Shown here: piece after piece, positions 1 to 7,346 of the stretch | Layout: the number at the start of each line of letters is the position of its first letter | Position numbering within the stretch: the first letter of the stretch is position 1 | From: JAAZIN01 sp033809435 | Lineage (GTDB): Bacteria; Bacillota; Dethiobacteria; DTU022 | Assembly (NCBI GenBank): GCA_033809435.1 | Contig: JAPXLS010000052.1 | Location: 1 to 12,481, forward strand | Direction of reading: 5' to 3' | Length of the DNA: 12,481 nucleotides | Translations under genes and position numbers: made by a program | The notes under the pieces: model-generated | What the model saw: the letters and a program-made list of their open reading frames with translations, nothing else | What the model was told of the DNA's origin: nothing | The model's database searches: none

Positions 1-20
1 TGGTAAGGTTCTTCGCGTTG

Positions 21-90
<70 letters not shown>

Positions 91-181
91 ATCGTACTCC
101 CCAGGCGGGGTACTTAATGCGTTAACTGCGGCACAGAAGGCATTGAAGCCCCCTACACCTAGTACCCAGAGTTTACGGCCG

Positions 182-215
<34 letters not shown>

Positions 216-454
216 CGGCTTTCGCGCCTCAGCGTCAGTAACAGGCCAGGCGGTCGCCTTCGCCACCGGTGTTCCTCCCGATATCTACGCATGTCACCGC
301 TCCACCGGGAATTCCACCACCCTCTCCTGCACTCAAGCCCTTCAGTTTCGACTGCACCCCCCCGGTTAAGCCGGGGAATTTCACAGCCGACTTGAAAAGC
401 CGCCTACACGCCCTTTACGCCCAGTAATTCCGGACAACGCTCGCCCCCTACGTC

Positions 455-485
<31 letters not shown>

Positions 486-597
486 GGCTTCCTCAGGGGG
501 TACCGTCATTATCTTCCCCCCCAACAGGGCTTTACAACCCGAAGGCATTCATCACCCACGCGGCGTCGCTGCGTCAGGGTTCCCCCCATTGCGCAAA

Positions 598-653
<56 letters not shown>

Positions 654-864
654 CGACCATCCTCTCAGACCGGCTACCCATCGCCGCCTTGGTAGGCCAT
701 TACCCTACCAACTAACTAATGGGACGCGGGCCCATCCGAGAGCGCAAAAGCTTTGATCACTTCACGTAAGCGAAGCGATGTCATCCGGTATTAGCAGCCC
801 TTTCGAACTGTTATCCCGATCTCCCGGGCAGGTCACCCACGCGTTACTCACCCGTGCGCCGCTC

Positions 865-1025
865 ATCTCAGAAGTTGGTCGTCGGAAGCCAGATGTCAGA
901 AAANNNNNNNNNNGCGCCGCTCTCACTGGAGGTTGGAGATTGGAAGTCGGAAGTCGGAAAAACAAAAAGATAAAACCTTTGCCCCCTTGCCCTCTAACTT
1001 CTAACCTCTAATCTCCAACCTCCAG
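865..1025. repeat. Heptamer-repeat hairpin insertion in 16S V1 (helix 6)
   Basis: A normal V1 loop here would be about 25 nt. Instead there are about 150 nt plus a gap. The right part is an inverted repeat whose outer 16 bases pair perfectly (926-941 with 1010-1025), with further imperfect and G-U pairing inward to an A/T-rich loop near 960-977. Each arm is a run of 7-base units of the form RGARRTY: GGAGGTT, GGAGATT, GGAAGTC, GGAAGTC on the plus strand at 928-955, and the matching series on the opposite strand at 982-1023. The fragment left of the gap (871-903) has the same 7-base rhythm with different units (GGTCGTC, GGAAGCC, AGATGTC). Long V1 insertions are known in several clostridial lineages. 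Whether this one stays in mature rRNA or is cut out cannot be told from DNA. Confidence 0.85.
904..913. other. Assembly gap (10 N) inside the 16S gene
   Basis: Ten undetermined bases lie within the V1 insertion. The 9-mer GCGCCGCTC occurs both just before the insertion (856-864) and immediately after the gap (914-922), so the two contigs seem to be joined with the same conserved V1 edge present twice. The gap length is probably nominal. Two rRNA operon copies with different V1 insertions may have been joined here. Confidence 0.9.
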
Positions 1026-1184
1026 GAGCGCTCGACTTGCATGTGTTAAGCACGCCGCCAGCGTTCGTCCTGAGCCAGGATCAAACTCTCCAGTTTACAC
1101 CTTTGATAAATCTTGGCTCTATTCTCAAGGTCCTTACCTCACAAAAGATAAAGAACCCGCTGGACCATCCTTACCCTATTCAAC

Positions 1185-1196
1185 TTTCAAAGAACA
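1185..1196 (-). promoter_or_regulatory. rRNA leader boxA antitermination site
   Basis: On the minus strand this reads TGTTCTTTGAAA, the classical Firmicutes rRNA boxA bound by the NusB/S10 antitermination complex. It lies about 90 nt upstream of the mature 16S end and about 20 nt after the predicted transcription start. A GC hairpin (GCCCGC, loop of 4, GCGGGC at 1202-1217) sits at the very 5' end of the leader, directly before boxA. Confidence 0.85.
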
Positions 1197-1224
1197 ACTT
1201 CGCCCGCTCCCGCGGGCAACGCCT

Positions 1225-1253
1225 ATATTAGCACAGGGTGCTGGAGCTGTCAA
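1225..1253 (-). promoter_or_regulatory. rRNA operon promoter (sigma-A type)
   Basis: TTGACA (1248-1253), a 17-base spacer and TAATAT (1225-1230) on the minus strand give a near-perfect sigma-A promoter. The start is predicted near 1218, giving a leader of about 120 nt before 16S that contains the GC hairpin and boxA. Confidence 0.9.
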
Positions 1254-1374
1254 GGCTATAAGTGAGTTTTTTTAAAAACATCCTTTGCCCTGGGGCAGGG
1301 GCGAAATTTTGTTGCGGACCCGTTGAAAATATATGCCGATCTGACTGGACAATGCTTTGATTCAATTGCTGAAT

Positions 1375-2061
1375 CTACTCATGCCCCGGCTCCGGATACC
1401 CCTGCGCAGGCCGGGGAAAGGACAGGTTGATCAGCGTTTCGGGAATCTCGCCTATATATACAGTATCGGCCAGGGGCATCACCGTGAAGACCTCGATGGA
1501 ATCTTTGATGAAGGGAATTATTATCTGCACTTCGGTGATTACCTGTAGATATATTTTATGACGGGTCTGATTGATGCCCGCCTCCTCAAAGGAGTCAAAT
1601 ACTACAGTATTCACGCGGCCCATCGGTTTCATCCGGACTGGAATTTTGGGTCCCCGCCCCGCCAGAAAGAAAATATCCGTGGCCTGGCCCAGCGGGATCT
1701 TGATATCGCGTTCGCTGATTTCGGTCACCGCATCCCCCGTTGCCACGGTGGTTAGGGCCATGATCCGGTTTATTTCCGCCATGTTTATCCGGGCCATCGT
1801 TATTTTGCCCGCATCATCCTTCTCTGTAAAAATCAAATCCTTGTAGTCCACGGCAGGCACAATCTCCTCCAGAATAACCTTGTTGACGGCCCTGGTGGCG
1901 ATGCCGTCGCAAACCATCACGGCGGCGGCCAGAATGGTGGGCCTTATTTTGCGATCAACGGCAAATAGCCCTTCAACCAGAAGCAGCAGAATCAGGACCA
2001 GGACCAAAAATGAAAAAACACTGCCCGGTGAGATGGGCCGGTAACGGCGTCTGCGCAGCAC
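1375..2061 (-). CDS. yunB: Sporulation protein YunB
   Basis: A 228-residue protein recognised as the spore-former family YunB, which in B. subtilis is made in the mother cell under sigma-E and is needed for normal spores; its molecular role is unknown. An Arg-rich N-terminus (LRRRRYR) is followed by one hydrophobic segment at about residues 13-34, so it is probably a single-pass membrane protein with the rest outside the cytoplasm. Family-like stretches include the region around GIATRAVNKVI, the segment from INMAEINRI to GDAVTEIS, and IPLGQATDIF. The start is GTG, 5 nt after a strong GGGGGGAG Shine-Dalgarno. That SD lies in the 3' arm of an 8-bp inverted repeat (see separate entry). I found no clear sigma-E promoter in the 146-bp gap from tyrS, so it may be read through from tyrS or use a weak promoter. 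Length is normal for the family. Confidence 0.88.
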   Translation of the reverse strand: MLRRRRYRPISPGSVFSFLVLVLILLLLVEGLFAVDRKIRPTILAAAVMVCDGIATRAVNKVILEEIVPAVDYKDLIFTEKDDAGKITMARINMAEINRIMALTTVATGDAVTEISERDIKIPLGQATDIFFLAGRGPKIPVRMKPMGRVNTVVFDSFEEAGINQTRHKIYLQVITEVQIIIPFIKDSIEVFTVMPLADTVYIGEIPETLINLSFPRPAQGYPEPGHE

Positions 2062-2068
2062 AAAAGCT

Positions 2069-2100
2069 CCCCCCGGTATGCTTATTCATTTTCCGGGGGG
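2069..2100 (-). promoter_or_regulatory. Inverted repeat covering the yunB ribosome binding site
   Basis: On the minus strand CCCCCCGG (2093-2100) can pair base for base with CCGGGGGG (2069-2076) across a 16-nt loop. The second arm contains the yunB Shine-Dalgarno, which ends about 7 nt before the GTG start, so the folded form would hide the ribosome binding site. This could be a translational control element or simply a stem at the leader end. No ligand domain is visible. Confidence 0.5.
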
Positions 2101-2207
2101 ATTAGAATACAGACTGCTGTTAATTTTGACTATCCCGGGAACCTGCGCCTGAAGGCTCAAAGCGGGTACAGGACAGCCGCTTCAGCACGGAGGGTCAAGA
2201 TCAACAA

Positions 2208-3425
2208 TCAAGTAAAGAGCACCCGGGCGAATTTTCTTTTTCCCACCTGCAGCACAAATTCTCCCCCTGGTTGAAGGCGGGCCTCGATGTTTTTCACCTG
2301 CTCTCCGTCCACCCTGACGCCGCCCTGCCGGATCAGGCGGCGGGCTTCACTCTTGCTGGAGGCAAGCCCGGTTTGCGCCAGCAGTGAAACCAGATCGGAA
2401 GGCGCGGAAGCATCCAATTCAAAATAGGGCATCTCGCCGGGCATCTCGCCTCTCTGAAAGACCTGTTTGAAATTTTCCTCGGCCCGCTCCGCAGCTCCGG
2501 GCCCGTGGTAAAGCGCCACTATCTCCCGGGCCAGCCTCATCTTGGCATCCCTGGGGTGAAGGTGTCCGCTCCGGCAGTCCTCGATAATGACTTCAACCTC
2601 CGCAGCAGGCAGGGCGGTGCCCAGACGGTAAAATTCGGGCATGATCTCATCCGCTATGGACATCACTTTCCCGTAAATCTCCCCGGGCGGCTCGCTGATG
2701 CCGATGTAATTGCCCAGGCTTTTACTCATCTTCTGGACGCCGTCTGTCCCAACCAGTATGGGCATGGTCAGGGCCACCTGCGGTTCCTGGCCGAACTCCT
2801 TCTGCAGGTGGCGCCCCATGAGCAGGTTGAACTTCTGCTCGGTGGCCCCGAATTCGATATCGGCCCTCACGGCAATGGAATCGTAGCCCTGCATCAGGGG
2901 GTAGAAAAATTCATGAACACCTATGGGCAGATTGTCCCGGTAGCGGTTGGCAAAATCCTCCCTCTCCAGCATGCGCGCCACCGTGTATGTCGACGCGATC
3001 TTGAGCACATCGCTGAAATTCAGCTTGCCCAGCCACTGACTGTTGAAAAGAAGTTCTGTTTTTTCCTTATCGATGATTTTAAAGATCTGCTCCTGATAGG
3101 TGCGGGCATTGGCCATGACCTCCTCCCTGGTAAGCTGCGGCCGGGTCTCGGAGCGGTTCGTGGGATCACCGATCAAGCCCGTAAAATCACCGAGTATAAT
3201 GACCAGCTGGTGTCCCATCTCCTGAAAGGTTTTCATCTTGTGCAGCACCACGGCATGACCAAGGTGAATATCGGGCGCTGAAGGATCAATGCCCAGCTTG
3301 CAGCGCAACGGTCGCTTTTCCGCAAAGCTGCGCCTCAGCTTGCTTGCCAGCTCTTCTTCGGAAATTATTTCAGCCACGTTCTCTTCTATCCGCGCCAGCT
3401 GTTCCTGTACCGGCGGCATATCCAT
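2208..3425 (-). CDS. tyrS: Tyrosyl-tRNA synthetase
   Basis: Charges tRNA-Tyr with tyrosine in the cytoplasm. It is a class I synthetase of about 405 residues, normal for the family. Counting from the chosen start, the HIGH-type motif HLGH is at about 54-57 and the KMSKS loop, spelled exactly KMSKS, at about 232-236. The C-terminal 65 or so residues form an S4 RNA-binding domain (SSKSEARRLIRQGGVRVDGE). The exact KMSKS and the GIDPSAPDIHLGH opening point to the TyrZ-like subgroup rather than the E. coli-like TyrS with KFGKT. An ATG six codons further upstream lies inside the Shine-Dalgarno GGAGGAGGT, so the ATG at 3425, 7 nt after that SD, is preferred. A good extended -10 promoter lies just upstream. 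The leader is only about 30 nt, so there is no room for a T-box. Confidence 0.97.
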   Translation of the reverse strand: MDMPPVQEQLARIEENVAEIISEEELASKLRRSFAEKRPLRCKLGIDPSAPDIHLGHAVVLHKMKTFQEMGHQLVIILGDFTGLIGDPTNRSETRPQLTREEVMANARTYQEQIFKIIDKEKTELLFNSQWLGKLNFSDVLKIASTYTVARMLEREDFANRYRDNLPIGVHEFFYPLMQGYDSIAVRADIEFGATEQKFNLLMGRHLQKEFGQEPQVALTMPILVGTDGVQKMSKSLGNYIGISEPPGEIYGKVMSIADEIMPEFYRLGTALPAAEVEVIIEDCRSGHLHPRDAKMRLAREIVALYHGPGAAERAEENFKQVFQRGEMPGEMPYFELDASAPSDLVSLLAQTGLASSKSEARRLIRQGGVRVDGEQVKNIEARLQPGGEFVLQVGKRKFARVLFT

Positions 3426-3462
3426 AAAAACAACCTCCTCCATGCTACTCTTGATTATCTAT

Positions 3463-3489
3463 ATTATACCATTTTGAACTGCTCAGCAG
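3463..3489 (-). promoter_or_regulatory. tyrS promoter, extended -10 type
   Basis: The minus strand reads TGG followed by TATAAT (3463-3468), a full extended -10 element. No good -35 hexamer is present at 17 nt. A short palindrome, CTGCT-N-AGCAG (3479-3489), overlaps the -35 zone and could be a protein site or chance. The start is predicted near 3456. Confidence 0.6.
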
Positions 3490-3499
3490 CCTTCCAAAG

Positions 3500-4312
3500 T
3501 TACTCCCCCCCGGTGCCTGGCACCGGGCGCAACTTGTACTTTTCCAGATCAAGCCTCATTCCATCGGCTGCGGCAATTACCTCGATGCCTGTTTCGACGG
3601 TCAAGCGCTGAGCCAGGCGGTATGGCTTGTGATTCAGCATGGTCGTCCCAAAATGGGTCAGCACCGCCAGGCGGGGCCGGATCTCCCTTATTAGAAGCGA
3701 GGCGCCCCCCAGATCAAGATGCTCTATCGCTTTGAAGGGGGGCATTTCAAAAAGCACCACATTGAGAACAAGGATGTCGCTCTTTGCATAGCGCTCCGCC
3801 AGCTCGGGGAAGTATGCGGTATCGCTGATCAAAGAAACCTTCCCCCAGGAAAGATTGAAGGTAATGCCGTATGTTTCAACAGGATGGCGGTTACGCAGCG
3901 GGGCATTGAAATCAAATCCGTCAAGCCGGTATGTTGCGCCTTCCCGGAGCAATTCGAGCCGCTCCACCGCCTGGCGGGTATGGCGAAAAACCACCGGTTC
4001 ATCGCCCCCCAGGGCGTCGGCAGGCGCAAAAAGCACTCCCCGGCGGTTGAAGGTCCCCCGGGTCATCGCCTCGATAAGCACATTGACATCGGTGGAATGA
4101 TCCAGATGGCGATGGGTGAGAATGATTGCATCCAGCTTTTCAGGATCCAGCCCGGGCCGGCTGGTAAAGCAACGGCTCAGTGTCCCCGGGCCCGGATCGA
4201 TCAGAATGTTCTTTCCCTGCAGGAAGCACCAGGTCCCGGCCGATGAGCGAAGCTGTTTCGACACCACAAAGCGCGCCCCGGCTGTGCCCATAAACTTGAT
4301 CCAATCGCTCAA
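3500..4312 (-). CDS. MBL-fold metallo-hydrolase
   Basis: A 270-residue protein of the metallo-beta-lactamase superfamily, probably a two-metal hydrolase. The signature HxHxDH is at residues 67-72 (THRHLDH). A conserved Asp follows in the LISDTAYFP segment and a later His in LTHFG, giving the usual set of metal ligands. The N-terminal LIDPGPG strand and the overall order resemble the RNase Z/phosphodiesterase side of the superfamily, but the substrate cannot be named. No signal peptide is visible, so it is probably cytoplasmic. The start is TTG, 9 nt after GGAGGA; no better ATG fits. It lies upstream of tyrS in the same direction with about 75 bp between, and tyrS has its own promoter. No convincing promoter was found in the 250-bp gap towards rnpB. 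Confidence 0.85.
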   Translation of the reverse strand: MSDWIKFMGTAGARFVVSKQLRSSAGTWCFLQGKNILIDPGPGTLSRCFTSRPGLDPEKLDAIILTHRHLDHSTDVNVLIEAMTRGTFNRRGVLFAPADALGGDEPVVFRHTRQAVERLELLREGATYRLDGFDFNAPLRNRHPVETYGITFNLSWGKVSLISDTAYFPELAERYAKSDILVLNVVLFEMPPFKAIEHLDLGGASLLIREIRPRLAVLTHFGTTMLNHKPYRLAQRLTVETGIEVIAAADGMRLDLEKYKLRPVPGTGGE

Positions 4313-4516
4313 ATTATCCGATCCTCCGCCACCGTGATCACTGACCCAAGTCTATCACAACAACAGGCCCCATAGCCAAGGCAAAACAGTGCCGCGGTTT
4401 TTGTAATAGTGATATTTTCTAAATGAGGCAGGTATTTCCCTTCTCGCAGCGGACACCGGCGCCGGCAGCCTGCATTGCATCCGTCAGGCAGCAGCCATAT
4501 CGGGGCGCACAGTAAT

Positions 4517-4556
4517 AAGGGGCTGTTTCATTACAAAACAGCCCCTTGCATTTTTA
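4517..4556. terminator. Hairpin terminator downstream of rnpB
   Basis: A 12-bp perfect stem (4517-4528 with 4536-4547) has a 7-nt loop. On the minus strand it follows the 3' end of rnpB by about 15 nt, but its T tract in that direction is weak (ATTACTG). On the plus strand it is followed by GCATTTTT. It is probably a terminator usable in both directions. The stem AAGGGGCTGT is shared with the hairpin after rpmB. Confidence 0.65.
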
Positions 4557-4562
4557 ACCGGT

Positions 4563-5001
4563 AACCCGAGCAAGCTGGTAAGCCGAGTTCTGTCTTTGGC
4601 AACCATCTATCTTGGACGCCAGTTGCCTGGCGCCTCCAGCGACCAAACCCGAGGAGTCAGCGGGCAACCTCATCCCCCTCCTATTTGGTCTTGCTCCGGG
4701 TGGGGTTTACCTAGCAAACCGGTCTCCCGGTTTCTGGTGCGCTCTTACCGCACCGTTGCACCCTTATCCAGCACTCAGCGGCAAAGAAGCATGGCTCATA
4801 ATTTAGCTTCGGATGCAGCTTTTTCTCAAAACCCAGCTTCAACTTCTCTCCCGCTGAGTGCCGGACGGTATATTTTCTGTGGCACTGGCCTTGGGGTCAC
4901 CCCCACTGGGCGTTACCCAGCACCCTGCCCTGCGGAGCTCGGACTTTCCTCGAGAACCGCCTCGCGGTCATGTTCCCGCGGCTGCCTTGCTTACTCGGGT
5001 C
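4563..5001 (-). ncRNA. rnpB: RNase P RNA (class A)
   Basis: This is the catalytic RNA of RNase P, which cuts the 5' leader from pre-tRNAs together with the RnpA protein. On the minus strand the conserved P4 5' strand reads GAGGAAAGTCCGAGCTCC (about 4935-4955) and the 3' strand is within GACAGAACTCGGCTTACC (about 4577-4596). The middle carries the class A block GTAAACCCCACCCGGAGCAAG (around 4695-4715). The ends are set by helix P1: CCCGAGTAAGC (4989-4999) pairs with GCTTGCTCGGG (4565-4575). Length is about 439 nt. Apparent reading frames through this region are not genes. It is transcribed from its own promoter behind ylbL and followed by a hairpin terminator. Confidence 0.97.
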
Positions 5002-5023
5002 CATCCCCGGTTGTTGGGATCTG

Positions 5024-5053
5024 AGTATAACATGCTCCCGGCAAGGCTGTCAA
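5024..5053 (-). promoter_or_regulatory. rnpB promoter (sigma-A type)
   Basis: TTGACA at 5048-5053 and TATACT at 5024-5029 with an 18-base spacer (or TTATAC with 17) on the minus strand. The start is expected near 5017, leaving a short 5' leader ahead of helix P1 for trimming. The promoter lies just past the ylbL stop codon. Confidence 0.85.
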
Positions 5054-5088
5054 AAAGAACCCGGCGGTCGGGAAAAGGGCCCAAAAGT

Positions 5089-6147
5089 TCAGGCTGCCGC
5101 CCCGGAAGATGTACCCCCATAAAGGCGGTCGCTGCCGGAGCCGCTGTCAGCCCCGCCGGCCAGTGAATCAAGGTAATCCAGGGCATCCTGCAGCGTTCTT
5201 ACCGGTACCAGGGTAATATGGTGCACCGCTGTTTTTGCCTCCTCGTAATTTTCAACAGGGACGAGGAAGTATTCGGCGCCGGCGCGCTCCGCAGCAATTA
5301 CCTTTTGAAAAACCCCGCCGATGGGACCGATGTTTTCGTTGATGTCAATGGTTCCCGTTCCCGCAACAGGCTTGCCTCCGGTGAGATCGCCGGGTTCAAG
5401 CTGATTCAAGATCTCCAGCACGAACATCATCCCCGCCGAGGGACCGCCGATTTGACCCGTTTCCATCTCGATCTTTATGGGCAAAAGGGGCTTCCAGTCG
5501 AGGGTGGAGATATAAACGCCCAGGGCGGGCATCCCGGGATCATCGGGATGGGCCCCGGTGGTTATGGTGAGGAACAGTTCTTCATCGTCACGCATTACCG
5601 TCAGCTCCACGGGATCCCCGATTCGCCGCTGCTGCACTGCGGAGATCACTTCGCCTGCCAGGGTCATCCTTTCCCCGTCTACAGCGGTAATGCGATCCCC
5701 CTTTTCCAGGATTCCTTTCGAGGGGCTCTGATCCAGGAATCCGGCCACAACAACTCCCTCGCTGACTATCTCCACGTCGTAACCGGCCCTTTTCAGGGCA
5801 ATCACCTGGGCCGTGCTTTTGCTCTCCTCCATCCACTGCTGCAAGATCCGGTGGTATTCCTCCTCCTGCATACCCGGAGGGAGCACATTGGAGAGCCGCT
5901 GCAGTTCAATGTAGGGATGTAAATAACCGTAGAGCAGTGTCCAGATACTGCTGGACTGCTGCGCCACAGCCACCAGGAAGAATTTTCCGGTATCGGTTTG
6001 ATCGGCCCCCTCCACACTCACCATTTCCCGCAGGTCTCTGGCGGTTCCAGGTTTAACCAGCACATAGTCGGTCCTGATAAAAAATCCCATGAAGAAAAGA
6101 GCAAACAGAAATAAAACGATAATCAGCTTCCTTGTTCTATGCAACAA
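5089..6147 (-). CDS. ylbL: PDZ-domain Lon-type membrane protease, YlbL/SepM family
   Basis: A 352-residue membrane-anchored serine protease. Residues about 7-25 form one transmembrane segment, so the body lies outside the cell membrane. A PDZ domain follows at about 125-200, then a Lon (S16) proteolytic domain. The catalytic Ser is S237 in GGPSAGM and the Lys is K282 in GVFQKVIAAERAGA, with the PIGG motif just before. The family includes B. subtilis YlbL and streptococcal SepM, which process peptides or membrane proteins outside the cytoplasm; the substrate here is unknown. The C-terminal tail is Gly/Ser-rich. The start is TTG, 3 nt after the ylbK stop, so translation is probably coupled. The order coaD-x-ylbK-ylbL matches the B. 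subtilis ylb cluster. Confidence 0.92.
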   Translation of the reverse strand: MLHRTRKLIIVLFLFALFFMGFFIRTDYVLVKPGTARDLREMVSVEGADQTDTGKFFLVAVAQQSSSIWTLLYGYLHPYIELQRLSNVLPPGMQEEEYHRILQQWMEESKSTAQVIALKRAGYDVEIVSEGVVVAGFLDQSPSKGILEKGDRITAVDGERMTLAGEVISAVQQRRIGDPVELTVMRDDEELFLTITTGAHPDDPGMPALGVYISTLDWKPLLPIKIEMETGQIGGPSAGMMFVLEILNQLEPGDLTGGKPVAGTGTIDINENIGPIGGVFQKVIAAERAGAEYFLVPVENYEEAKTAVHHITLVPVRTLQDALDYLDSLAGGADSGSGSDRLYGGTSSGAAA

Positions 6148-6150
6148 GTT

Positions 6151-6927
6151 TTATCTCTCTTTCCAGGCCTTATTCAGCAGGGGGAGGGCCTGGCGCGCCG
6201 CCGCCTCACCCCTGTCGATGGCCTCCTCGACGCGGTGAAAATCAAAGGGTCCCAGATCGCCCACATCGGGATTGATGAACACATCCGCATCGAGGCGCTG
6301 CTTGCGGTGGATTTCCCGGGCCATGATATCCAGAGATTTTGACATCACATCGAAGATATGATTTATTTTGTAATTTCCCACCTGAACCCCTACATCAACG
6401 GCGATTACCCTCTCTGCACCCATCTCCCTGACGGCCGGAGCAGGAACCCTTTCCAGGACCCCGCCGTCAACGAGCAGTTTGCCCCCCATCTCCACGGGGC
6501 TGAAAATACCGGGGATGGCACAGGAAGCCCGCACAGCCCGGGCCACCGAGCCTTCATTTATGATCACCCTTTCGCCGGCAATGAGATCAACGGCCACCAC
6601 CGCCAGGGGCAGGGATAGATCTCCAAAGGTACGCCTCCCGGTAAGCATGTAGAGAAGCTGTTCCAGTTTTTCGCCGGCAATCAAACCCATGCGCGGGAAT
6701 GTAAAGTCCATCCAGGTGCGGCGGGAGATCCGCTGCGCCAGACGCTCGATGAGTTTCAATTTCAAACCGCAGGCGTAGAGAGCGGCAATAAGGCTGCCCA
6801 TGCTGGTTCCGGCAATGAAATCTATCTCTATTTCCGCCTCCCGCAGCACATTGAGCACGCCGATATGGGCCAGGCCGCGGGCCAGGCCGCCGCCCAAAGC
6901 TAAACCGATCTTGGAGTTCTTCAGCAT
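6151..6927 (-). CDS. ylbK: Patatin-like phospholipase/esterase, YlbK family
   Basis: A 258-residue patatin-domain protein with a Ser-Asp dyad, predicted to hydrolyse acyl esters of lipids. The oxyanion-hole motif GGGLARG is at 12-18, the nucleophile elbow GTSMGS at 40-45 (Ser42), and the partner Asp in DGG at 154-156. It resembles the RssA/YlbK group of short bacterial patatins; the true substrate is not known. No signal peptide or membrane span is visible. The start ATG follows AAAGGTGG by 4 nt. The gene sits 30 nt after the small membrane protein and directly before ylbL, as in the Bacillus cluster, so the three are probably one operon. Confidence 0.9.
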   Translation of the reverse strand: MLKNSKIGLALGGGLARGLAHIGVLNVLREAEIEIDFIAGTSMGSLIAALYACGLKLKLIERLAQRISRRTWMDFTFPRMGLIAGEKLEQLLYMLTGRRTFGDLSLPLAVVAVDLIAGERVIINEGSVARAVRASCAIPGIFSPVEMGGKLLVDGGVLERVPAPAVREMGAERVIAVDVGVQVGNYKINHIFDVMSKSLDIMAREIHRKQRLDADVFINPDVGDLGPFDFHRVEEAIDRGEAAARQALPLLNKAWKER

Positions 6928-6957
6928 GGACCACCTTTGCCTTTATTGCATCTGCTT

Positions 6958-7182
6958 CTAGATCAGGTAGAAGGCATAGTACAACAGGTACAGGGCCACA
7001 GCGCAGGTCAGCACACCGCCAACCCGCAACACCGCGATATAGGCCGGTATGGGAGGGATATCCTTGGCTTTCCGGCCTATGCGCATCCACCAGAACAATT
7101 GGGGATAAAAAAGCGCCACCAATCCTATGGCAAGAATAAAGAAGGTCAATACCAAAAAACCGGGCTTGCTTGATGAAGGCAT
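6958..7182 (-). CDS. Small two-span membrane protein of unknown function
   Basis: A 74-residue protein that I cannot assign to a characterised family. It has two hydrophobic segments (about residues 8-32 and 49-73) joined by a basic and proline-rich loop, MRIGRKAKDIPPIPAY. This layout is seen in several short uncharacterised membrane proteins of Gram-positives. The start ATG has an upstream GGAAGGG at a rather long distance. It lies between coaD and ylbK, where B. subtilis has the much larger membrane protein YlbJ, and it is in the same direction as both. The coding call rests on hydrophobic pattern, SD and tight spacing to ylbK. Confidence 0.72.
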   Translation of the reverse strand: MPSSSKPGFLVLTFFILAIGLVALFYPQLFWWMRIGRKAKDIPPIPAYIAVLRVGGVLTCAVALYLLYYAFYLI

Positions 7183-7346
7183 TTAAAAAATCATCCCTTC
7201 CCATTTTCTAAGTATATTCTTTTGTACAGATTAATCTCCTTTTAAAAGCTGGAAATATTGTTGATGACTGCAACAGAACTGCCGGCCCCGGAACGGATAT
7301 GAAACAGGTCGCGCAAGCGATAGAGATTTGCGTTACTGTTGACAGC

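Noticed and set aside
1310..1375. Possible terminator after yunB (weak stem around GCCCCTG/CAGGGC near 1283-1305, and a small GATTCA hairpin by the stop)
   Set aside because: The stems are short or bulged and the T run does not follow directly, so I did not call a terminator.
2505..3281. 258-codon plus-strand frame opposite tyrS
   Set aside because: It is a shadow of tyrS, which has clear catalytic motifs; the plus-strand product has no recognisable domain. The same holds for the long frames at 3719-4246, 5218-5922, 9050-10728 and 11727-12326.
4421..4513. 30-codon plus-strand frame starting ATGAGGCAGG and ending just before the hairpin at 4517
   Set aside because: No Shine-Dalgarno, no promoter and no family resemblance. 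Its closeness to a terminator-like hairpin is suggestive but not enough.
4596..5186. Several frames of 64-142 codons in both directions at 4596-5186
   Set aside because: They are translations of the RNase P RNA gene and the end of ylbL in wrong frames.
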